Shown: piece by piece, positions 15,999 through 21,745 of the stretch | Layout: every line of letters begins with the position of its first letter | Numbering within the stretch: the stretch's first letter is position 1 | From: Calditrichia bacterium | GTDB lineage: Bacteria; Calditrichota; Calditrichia; Calditrichales; Calditrichaceae | Length of the DNA: 21,745 nucleotides | NCBI GenBank assembly: GCA_027039465.1 | Contig: JALWEA010000592.1 | Coordinates: forward strand, 1-21,745 | Direction: 5' to 3' | Translations under genes and position numbers: made by a program | Notes under the pieces: model-generated | What the model saw: the letters and a program-made list of their open reading frames with translations, nothing else | Told to the model about the DNA's origin: nothing | The model's database searches: none

Positions 15999-16071
15999 AT
16001 CCGTTGCCGCTTTGGAGGAGGATTGCTTCACTCTCCCGCTCGCAGGCTCGCGGGATCGTTCACAATGACAG
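15999..16071 (+). repeat. Dispersed repeat B, copy 1
   Basis: ATCCGTTGCCGCTTTGGAGG at the left end, GGATTGCTTC in the middle and CAATGACAG at the right end match the element at 21049-21105. The central hairpin differs: here CCCGC...GCGGG around TCGCAGGCTC. Confidence 0.75.
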
Positions 16072-16315
16072 TTCTTAACAAATAATCATTTTCCACATTT
16101 GAAAATGTGGGCAATTATCAGAATTTCCTGTCGGGAATTTTTTTGCAGATTAAAAAACAATGAAAAAGATTGATCGAAACCTTTGAAAAAATGGCGTGAT
16201 TTCAGGATTTCTCAATTTTTAAACATTCGCGCTGATTTCTACTCACCCACTAATCATGGCTAATTCCATGTTGATCAACAAATTACATCCCTTGATTTTT
16301 TAGAGAATTCAAAAT

Positions 16316-16735
16316 TTATTTTAAACTTTCAATTATTTTCAAAAATTCAGTTGGTTCGAATACCGGAATTTTACTGTTTTTAAAATCAGCAATATTACGA
16401 GTAATAATATATTCCGCTCCGGAATGTATCGCCGCTTCGTGTAACACAGCATCTTCAAAGTCATTAAATTTATCGGTCAAAGCATCTTCCAAAACCATAC
16501 GATTTACAGGTGCAATCTCGAATAATGATATTAAAGAACTTATATGTCTTCTTGCTGCTTCATGTCCCAAAGCTTTGGCAACCAAATAATAAATAGTCGT
16601 AACAGTTGTTCCGCAAATAAGACCATCTATATCCGCTTCCTCTACTTTTGCCATTAGCTTAATTGCAGGTTCTGAGAATTCATCCCGATCCAAGAGTACA
16701 TCCAAAATAACATTCGTGTCAAACAATACTTTCAT
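16316..16735 (-). CDS. PIN-domain toxin (VapC-like)
   Basis: 139-residue PIN-fold ribonuclease, the toxin of a type II toxin-antitoxin pair. MKVLFDTNVILDVLLDR carries the first metal-binding acid (D6). The downstream acids are in DFEDAVLHEAA (D95) and TRNIADF (D117); all are in the expected positions. VEEADIDGLI and TTIYYLVAKALG fit the PIN_3 subgroup. Its start overlaps the antitoxin stop by 4 bases (16732-16735), the usual coupled arrangement. The catalytic residues look intact, so it is probably active. No other stability genes are near. Confidence 0.9.
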   Translation of the reverse strand: MKVLFDTNVILDVLLDRDEFSEPAIKLMAKVEEADIDGLICGTTVTTIYYLVAKALGHEAARRHISSLISLFEIAPVNRMVLEDALTDKFNDFEDAVLHEAAIHSGAEYIITRNIADFKNSKIPVFEPTEFLKIIESLK

Positions 16736-16974
16736 AAATATTTATCTTCCAAATATTTTCCGTAATCTTTTTCGGATACATTCTTATCTTTTAATATGCC
16801 TTTTAATGAACTTACGGTTGGCGGAATTTTTTGTTTTCCTTGCGATTCTTTATTTTTAAGAATCCGGAAAAAGTCCGCCACAAGACGAGAAACAGATTTG
16901 CCTTCTTTGGCCGCATAATTTTTAGCGATTTTTATCAGCTCCTCATCTAATCTTAAGGTTAATTTCGCTCCCAT
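16732..16974 (-). CDS. Ribbon-helix-helix antitoxin (DUF6364/VapB-like)
   Basis: 80 residues. The N-terminal AKLTLRLDEELIKIAKNYAAKEGKSVSRLVADFF is a ribbon-helix-helix DNA-binding unit of the DUF6364 type. The C-terminal part (VSSLKGILKDKNVSEKDYGKYLEDKYL) is the toxin-contacting tail typical of this family. GGAGGA lies four bases before the ATG at 16974. It is expected to repress its own operon through the inverted repeat at 16987-17019. Confidence 0.9.
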   Translation of the reverse strand: MGAKLTLRLDEELIKIAKNYAAKEGKSVSRLVADFFRILKNKESQGKQKIPPTVSSLKGILKDKNVSEKDYGKYLEDKYL

Positions 16975-16986
16975 TTTTCCTCCAAC

Positions 16987-17019
16987 TTGACGTACATTTT
17001 TTTATTAAAGATACGTCAA
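16987..17019 (-). promoter_or_regulatory. Toxin-antitoxin promoter/operator
   Basis: Perfect 8-bp inverted repeat TTGACGTA (16987-16994) and TACGTCAA (17012-17019) with a 17-bp AT-rich spacer. Read on the minus strand, the distal arm (17019-17014) is TTGACG, a good -35 box, and the proximal arm lies where the -10/start region would be. The antitoxin ribosome-binding site begins three bases after it. Confidence 0.65.
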
Positions 17020-17084
17020 TTAAAAAGGGTTTTCAATTTTTTTTAAAACATCCAATGTATTTATTTCAACAACCTGAACGCCTT

Positions 17085-18386
17085 TCACATCCGCCTCTTT
17101 AATACCCGAATTACCGGCCACAAAAGATACGTATTGCATCCCAGACGCCCCAAAAGCAAGGCCGTTGCCGCGGCCACCGCTCCGATAAAAGCGCCGTGTT
17201 CAATTAATATCCACATAATGATCGCAATCAGCGAAACTTCCAGCAATGTGCCCACGGTAATCGGGCCGGTGTGTTTGTTGGTAACCAGAATGGCTCTCTG
17301 AAACGAAAGCAACACCGAAAGCGCTGGCAGCAAAATTAAAATCCGTACCGGTAAACGTGCGAAATCAACCAAATCCTGCGACAAGCCGGAAACCGTTCCG
17401 AACCAAAAATCATGCCCAGGCGTAAAGCCCACCAACAACATTCCGCCGGTCACGAAAACGATCAAAAGAAAGGCAAATTGCGCCAACGGCTTTAAACCTT
17501 CATTGTGCTCGCCTAAAAAGGTAATGCTTACTTCCTGATAAGAGAGTCCGAAACTGCGGAAAATAAAAACCAATGAATTAATGACCGGTAAAACGGCTAA
17601 CGATTCCAAAGCCATGCGGCTTTGTCCTACAAAAAAGGTCACCAACGGCTGTACGGCCAATGCGATCAATGAAGTTAAAGCCAAAGGATAGTAAAATACG
17701 ATGATCTCTTTGTAAGAAATGTTCCCGGCGGACGAAGTTTCGTTTTTAAAAGCGCGCACCACCCGCCAGGTCATCAAACGGCTGGCCAATGCTTCCATGC
17801 TCACTCCGCAACTTAAAGCAAAAGCACCCACGTAAGCGCCATGCCATTTAAAGATCAATGCCGCCGATATTGCCGCAAGAGCCATGGTTAACAGCCGTAC
17901 CAACGTTCCGTAAGCCACACGTCGGGTTAAATTGTGGCGAATTAACAGCCCCTGATAAAAGCGGCGATAGCCGATGGCAGCAGGCCAGGGTAATAGAATC
18001 CACAAAGCATGGTAGGTCAAATCGGTTACTTTTGCGGGCAACTTCATTAATGTTTGCGCTAAAAAATAAAAATTGGATCGTATCAGCAAAATGAGCATCA
18101 ATACCGTTAGGATGAGATTCAAAAGATACGTAAACCGGCGCAGCTTAAAAAACGAAACGCTATTGGTCACCAAAGCCGTCGATGCGCTTAACATCATAAT
18201 AACCGGTGCTTCAACGATAAGGGCAAAGGCAAAAGCCACACCATAAGCGGCCAAATTGTATTTCGGTTCGGGCAAACGGGCAATAATGGCGGCAATAAAC
18301 GGCCCTTCGAAGGCCATCATTAACCAGGTCGCCAAAAGCGGATACCAAAAGACAAAGATTTTCTTTAATGTTAATTTTGGCCGCAT
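17085..18386 (-). CDS. MATE/MOP-fold multi-pass transporter (ANK-like)
   Basis: 433 residues with about 12 hydrophobic segments. It starts LKKIFVFWYPLLATWLMMAFEGPFIAAIIARLP, then YGVAFAFALIVEAPVIMMLSASTALV. The EAP in segment 2 and a second similar half (FYYPLALTSLIALAVQPLVTFFVGQS, from about 228) show the two-bundle layout of the MOP (MATE/polysaccharide exporter) superfamily. The first-half pattern also recalls the ANK/ANKH pyrophosphate-citrate exporter group, but that is a resemblance only. It begins 40 bases after the Omp85 gene stop on the same strand, so the two are probably co-transcribed. Only a weak ribosome-binding site is seen. Substrate unknown. Confidence 0.75.
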   Translation of the reverse strand: MRPKLTLKKIFVFWYPLLATWLMMAFEGPFIAAIIARLPEPKYNLAAYGVAFAFALIVEAPVIMMLSASTALVTNSVSFFKLRRFTYLLNLILTVLMLILLIRSNFYFLAQTLMKLPAKVTDLTYHALWILLPWPAAIGYRRFYQGLLIRHNLTRRVAYGTLVRLLTMALAAISAALIFKWHGAYVGAFALSCGVSMEALASRLMTWRVVRAFKNETSSAGNISYKEIIVFYYPLALTSLIALAVQPLVTFFVGQSRMALESLAVLPVINSLVFIFRSFGLSYQEVSITFLGEHNEGLKPLAQFAFLLIVFVTGGMLLVGFTPGHDFWFGTVSGLSQDLVDFARLPVRILILLPALSVLLSFQRAILVTNKHTGPITVGTLLEVSLIAIIMWILIEHGAFIGAVAAATALLLGRLGCNTYLLWPVIRVLKRRM

Positions 18387-18426
18387 GGTGTTTCATCGAC
18401 TCCGTTTGATGATTTTAAGCGCTCAA

Positions 18427-20190
18427 TTAAAACCGATTGGTCACGCCGAAATGGATTTTGGCCTGATTAAATCCTTCGCCTTTGGCTAAGCCGAAATCCA
18501 GCCCCATGATGCCCAAAGGCGTGTCAAAGCGCAGACCGAGGCCCATGCCCTGTAAAAATTTTTTAGCGGCCTGCCCTGGAATTTTGTTCTCGTAATAGCC
18601 CAAATCCGTAAATAAAAAAATACGCGCATTTTGGCCGGTAATAAAACGATATTCCAAATTGGCCCAACTCACCAGATAGCCGCTGAACTGTTTTTCACGA
18701 TAGCCGCGCACCGACCGGCTGCCGCCGAACCAAAAATAATCGCTTAATTGCAAATGACTGCCGCGAATTTTACGGGCATTTAACTTTAACGCCGCCACCT
18801 GATTTTTAAATATTTTTTGGTAGAATTCAAACGTGAGGCTCCAGGTATTCAGGTTTAAATTTTTGGGCAACGTGTCACCTGCGGCAGTGATTAGGGAACC
18901 CAGATTTTCTTTTAAACCGAAACGGTAACTGCTTTGATAGAACAATCCCTTCTGCGGATTCAACGGATAATCGCGCGTATCGTAACGAATGCCCGTTTCC
19001 AAATTGTAAATGCGGTTTTTTCGCATGCCCAAAGTGATTTTGGCCAGCGAATCCGGTGTAACCGAATGACGGTTGAAATTCAGAAAAAAAGAAAAATTTT
19101 CATTAAGATGCACATTGCCGTTCAGTCCGAAATCGTAAGCAATGTACAAGGTGTCTTTGACTTCGCGGGCAAAATTTAATCCCAAATCAACGGGCTGATT
19201 AAATACCCACGGCTCCAGATAGCCAAAGTTAAAATGCTCGGACAGGCGATCGCTTTTCTCCCAGAAAATCTTCAACTTGCGGCCGGTACCGAATAAATTC
19301 TGAAAGGAAAAATTCAACAGTCCGGTAAAATAACCTTTTTTAGCGCCAGGTTTGGCATTCCCCGGCTGCGGCACGTAGCCCACTACCCCGTCAAACGTTG
19401 TGGCATTGCCTTCTTCCACGGGAATAATAATAATGACGCTGTCTGCGGCCGTCCGCAACATCTGAGGCTCGGAAACGGATTTAAAGATTTGCAACTTACG
19501 CAATCGTGGTACGATTTTCCTAAACCAGGATTGTCTAAACGGCATATTCGGTTCGAAATAAAGAGAACGCAAAGCAACCGAGGCACGGGTGTAACGATTC
19601 CCTTGCAACAGGACGCCTTTAACAAACACCTTAGGGCCTTCGTGAATGCGTATTTCCAGGCGCACCCGATGTGTTTTGTTGTTTACGAAAGGTTTGGTTT
19701 GAACGACTGCAAAAGGATAGCCTCTCTCCGCGGCATAATCGGTTAAAACCTGAATATCCCTGGTCAAAACATCCTGATCAAAAGGAGCACCGGCTTGTAA
19801 ATGAATGCGCTTACGATACTGAGCGGCGGGAATGGAATCGCTGACAAGCATAATGCTGTCCACGGTAAACAACGGGCCGATGTGAATGCTAAATTCAAGA
19901 TCAAACTTAGTCGAGTCTTGCAGAGGCAGTAAGCGCATGGAATCGATTCGCGCCCATAAGTACCCTTTGCGGTTCAGGAAAATCAGCAGCGCCTTTTGTC
20001 GTTTTTCAATTTCGGATTTGGTCACCGGCGCGCCCTGCTTTAAACCAACCGTTTTTTTCAGCAGTGACGCTTTCAAAGGCAATTTCCCCGTAAAACGCAC
20101 GTTTTGAACCTGCAACAGCGACTGCTGGCCGAGCAGCGGCGTAAGGAATCCGAACAACCATAGAATTAAAATAGGCAAGAAGCGTCTCAT
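18427..20190 (-). CDS. Omp85-family outer-membrane protein (TamA/BamA-like)
   Basis: 587 residues. Signal peptide MRRFLPILILWLFGFLTPLLGQ, then about three POTRA domains (roughly 23-265; VQNVRFTGK and VFVKGVLLQGNRYTRAS are POTRA starts), then a 16-strand barrel with the lid-loop signature GGSRSVRGYRE (near 490) and the C-terminal Phe required for outer-membrane insertion. The size fits TamA (about 577) better than BamA (about 800, five POTRAs), so it is probably a translocation/assembly factor of TamA type. A GTG at 20203-20205 is in frame upstream, but GGAAAG lies about 8 nt before the ATG at 20190, and that ATG puts the signal peptide at the very start, so it is preferred. Confidence 0.9.
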   Translation of the reverse strand: MRRFLPILILWLFGFLTPLLGQQSLLQVQNVRFTGKLPLKASLLKKTVGLKQGAPVTKSEIEKRQKALLIFLNRKGYLWARIDSMRLLPLQDSTKFDLEFSIHIGPLFTVDSIMLVSDSIPAAQYRKRIHLQAGAPFDQDVLTRDIQVLTDYAAERGYPFAVVQTKPFVNNKTHRVRLEIRIHEGPKVFVKGVLLQGNRYTRASVALRSLYFEPNMPFRQSWFRKIVPRLRKLQIFKSVSEPQMLRTAADSVIIIIPVEEGNATTFDGVVGYVPQPGNAKPGAKKGYFTGLLNFSFQNLFGTGRKLKIFWEKSDRLSEHFNFGYLEPWVFNQPVDLGLNFAREVKDTLYIAYDFGLNGNVHLNENFSFFLNFNRHSVTPDSLAKITLGMRKNRIYNLETGIRYDTRDYPLNPQKGLFYQSSYRFGLKENLGSLITAAGDTLPKNLNLNTWSLTFEFYQKIFKNQVAALKLNARKIRGSHLQLSDYFWFGGSRSVRGYREKQFSGYLVSWANLEYRFITGQNARIFLFTDLGYYENKIPGQAAKKFLQGMGLGLRFDTPLGIMGLDFGLAKGEGFNQAKIHFGVTNRF

Positions 20191-20354
20191 TGAAAAACTT
20201 TCCACTTTCCGTTGAATATCTCTTAAAATTAGATGTTTTGAAGGAATTAAGCAAAAGAAGAGGAGTATTTAGGAACCGGGAACTTGGAATTAGGAACTGG
20301 GAAGTGGTTGAATGGGAAATGGTTGAGAGTTAAGAGTTAAGGGTGTAAGGGTTA

Positions 20355-20383
20355 AGGGAAAATCGTTATTCGTATATTCGTTA
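20355..20383 (+). repeat. Left arm of a 29-bp imperfect inverted repeat
   Basis: Matches the reverse complement of 21175-21203 at 26 of 29 positions; the GTTATTCGTATAT core is perfect. Confidence 0.65.
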
Positions 20384-20430
20384 ATCGTAAAGGGCTGTCG
20401 AACGAGGAACTGTTTCGTCGCAATTATTCA

Positions 20431-20562
20431 GCAACCGTGTCTCGATACGATCCCGCTGGCGCGGTCTCTACTCGACAACCGGTTGCCTTTGACCGCGTCC
20501 GGTTCCCGAGTAGCCCGCCTGAGGCGGGCGTATCAAGGGACGGACGCGCCACAATTTGTCAA
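20431..20562 (+). repeat. Dispersed repeat A, copy 2
   Basis: Gap-free match to 15821-15952 (constant offset 4610) with five differences in 132 bp. One change (CGTATCAA for CGTATCGA) breaks one pair of the outer stem; the three inner hairpins are intact. Confidence 0.88.
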
Positions 20563-20666
20563 AAGCAATCACGCTCCTGCGTGCTGAGGAATTTCACCAA
20601 CTTGTAAAGACGAAACAATGGGTCGTCTGAAATTTTCAGCATAAGTGGCTTTTTGGGGGGAGAATC

Positions 20667-20827
20667 GTTAGCCCCAGACTTTAGGCTGGGGATTAAAGAT
20701 AATAAAAATTTCAAGGTATTAGGACGTTTACGTCCTTTAAAAGCAAATTTTGATCTTTAATAATACCCTAAAGGGCGGGAAAGTTTTTAGTGTGAATTTT
20801 GTCCCCAGCGTAAACGCTGGGGCTAAC
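20667..20827 (+). repeat. Nested palindromic element with 11-bp terminal inverted repeats
   Basis: Ends GTTAGCCCCAG (20667-20677) and CTGGGGCTAAC (20817-20827) are exact reverse complements. Each end lies in its own hairpin: CCCCAG...CTGGGG at 20672-20691, and CCCCAGCG-taaa-CGCTGGGG at 20803-20822. Inside, GGTATTA (20715-20721) pairs with TAATACC (20761-20767) around AGGACG-ttta-CGTCCT (20721-20736). Confidence 0.75.
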
Positions 20828-21003
20828 AACGTTTAGTTGATTAGAAGAATTTTCGTATCTCTTTTTGCCTAATCGCCATACACTTCCATGCAACTCTTCC
20901 TGATGTTCGGGATTTTTAACATACTAATAGATGCCATCTTAGGAGTGGAGATTTGATAAATTATTGAATTGAAGCCATTATTACCCCGATGAAGTGCAAG
21001 ATC

Positions 21004-21022
21004 GCGTCCGGTTGCCAAGTAG
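21004..21022 (+). repeat. Fragment of repeat A
   Basis: 17 of 19 bases match the GCGTCCGGTT-CCCGAGTAG part of repeat A. It lies just before repeat B, as repeat A does in the other spacer. Confidence 0.5.
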
Positions 21023-21048
21023 TTGCAACTGAATTAAAAATTCCGTAA

Positions 21049-21105
21049 ATCCGTTGCTGCTTTGGAGGGGATTGCTTCCCCGCCTCAGGCGGGTCGCAAT
21101 GACAG
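21049..21105 (+). repeat. Dispersed repeat B, copy 2
   Basis: Shares ATCCGTTGC-GCTTTGGAGG, GGATTGCTTC and CAATGACAG with 15999-16071. The central hairpin here is CCCGCC-tca-GGCGGG. Confidence 0.75.
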
Positions 21106-21174
21106 GACTGTTAATCACATCAATTAACGGGTGCACACCACAGGCTGCCCAAACAATGATTCCCGAATAACGAA

Positions 21175-21203
21175 TAACGGATATACGAATAACAATTTTC
21201 CCC
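21175..21203 (+). repeat. Right arm of the 29-bp imperfect inverted repeat
   Basis: Reverse complement of 20355-20383 at 26 of 29 positions. It ends about 50 bases before the stop of the following TPR gene. Confidence 0.65.
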
Positions 21204-21256
21204 AATCAACCATTAAACCCTTCCACAATTAACGTATAACCTTTCCCTTAACCCCT

Positions 21257-21745
21257 TTACCTTATCTCCTTCAGCAGCTTTTTGGCCCGATCTTTAATGG
21301 GATGCTTTGTTTTTTGATTAACGATAAACTCGAGGTCTTTTTTGGCCAAATCGTTTTTGTTCTGAAAGTGATAGTGCAAAGCGCGCTGGTACCGCGCACG
21401 GAGATTCTGTTCGTCTTTTTCAATAGCCTTTTCAAAAAATTGCAGCGCTTGTTCGTCAGCGTTCATTTTACTCAAAATTTCACCCTTAGTTAAATAACCG
21501 GCCGGGTCTTCCGGCTTCAGTTCGATAAATCGGTCAATACAACTAAGCGCTTTCTTGAAATCTTTTCGTTCCAGAAAAAAACGCGCAACGCGCATTTGAA
21601 TATCGGCCTCATCTTTACCCGTTTCTGCTGCCTTGGCAAACATGCGCTCCACCTCGGGTAATTTTTTTTCTTTCATCAGTTTCATGCCTTGCGCAACGAA
21701 CCCTCGGGCGGGATTCATGGATTGAATTTCAGCCAATAACTGATC
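21257..21745 (-). CDS. TPR protein (N-terminus outside window)
   Basis: About 163 visible C-terminal residues. The frame runs open to the window edge (DQLLAEIQSMNPARG), and the first apparent start is a TTG at 21736, so the real start is probably beyond the window. Three to four tetratricopeptide units of 34 residues are visible: ADIQMRVARFFLERKDFKKALSCIDRFIELKPED, then PAGYLTKGEILSKMNADEQALQFFEKAIEKDEQN, then LRARYQRALHYHFQNKNDLAKKDLEFIVNQ, followed by a basic C-terminal helix (KDRAKKLLKEIR). This is the standard TPR form and is unrelated in repeat type to the 46-residue units at the other end of the window. TPR arrays mediate protein-protein contacts; nothing indicates the partner. Confidence 0.85.
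   Translation of the reverse strand, partial: DQLLAEIQSMNPARGFVAQGMKLMKEKKLPEVERMFAKAAETGKDEADIQMRVARFFLERKDFKKALSCIDRFIELKPEDPAGYLTKGEILSKMNADEQALQFFEKAIEKDEQNLRARYQRALHYHFQNKNDLAKKDLEFIVNQKTKHPIKDRAKKLLKEIR

Larger units (their letters stand above)
15597..16315. other. Non-coding spacer with dispersed repeats
   Basis: 720 bp without a supported gene. It holds a TGGCC...GGCCA hairpin around TGTCATTCTGA (15731-15751), repeat A (15821-15952), repeat B (15999-16071), and the hairpin CCACATTT-ga-AAATGTGG (16093-16110), which resembles the third hairpin of the 376-bp units. The rest (16111-16315) is AT-rich and featureless. Confidence 0.75.
20191..21256. other. Non-coding, repeat-rich spacer
   Basis: 1.07 kb with no supported gene. 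From left to right: a GGGAAGTGG/GTTAAG-rich stretch (20276-20355), the left arm of an inverted repeat (20355-20383), repeat A copy 2 (20431-20562), a nested palindromic element (20667-20827), a fragment of repeat A (21004-21022), repeat B copy 2 (21049-21105) and the right inverted-repeat arm (21175-21203). Confidence 0.75.

Overview
The window comes from a Gram-negative bacterium with moderately low GC. An Omp85-type outer-membrane protein and a short TatA support the Gram-negative reading. The mix of genes (ribonuclease Y, dodecin, a DUF1858/DUF6132 redox set, a prokaryotic OPT transporter) and the style of the long palindrome-rich spacers suggest Calditrichota (Caldithrix-like) or a related FCB-group lineage. 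That placement is an inference from gene content, not a measured one. Most of the window is ordinary chromosome; the unusual content is in the non-coding spacers.

Layout. 1-625: 3' part of a TPR gene with near-identical 138-bp repeats. 838-3866, minus strand: ribonuclease Y, an 8Fe-8S ferredoxin, dodecin and a MerR-type regulator, two of them with clear intrinsic terminators. 4066-6580, plus strand: an OPT-family transporter with a recognisable promoter and terminator, then a PqqD-like small protein. 6597-7417, minus strand: a tight three-gene redox operon (DUF1858, DUF6132, membrane-anchored thioredoxin). 7523-8941, plus strand: an ATPase with a nuclease-like C-terminus behind a promoter and three tandem 15-bp operator-like repeats. 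8942-10030: a non-coding array of about 376-bp units, each with six small hairpins. 10075-14476, minus strand: radA, a tatA of 55 codons and clpB. 14667-15596: a divergent SDR-type protein. 15597-16315: non-coding, with dispersed repeats A and B. 16316-16974: a PIN toxin / ribbon-helix-helix antitoxin pair whose promoter carries an 8-bp inverted repeat. 17085-20190: a TamA/BamA-like outer-membrane protein followed by a MATE/MOP-fold transporter. 20191-21256: a second repeat-rich spacer. 21257-21745: another TPR gene running off the window end.

How the parts relate. The coding genes are mainly housekeeping: RNA turnover, proteostasis, recombination, protein export, outer-membrane assembly, redox and transport. 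The DUF1858-DUF6132-thioredoxin operon is the best candidate for a small, poorly described pathway. The three long spacers share palindromic modules, including a 132-bp cloverleaf-forming repeat present in two copies 4.6 kb apart. They look like REP/BIME-type or other non-autonomous repeat families moved in trans; no transposase gene is present here.
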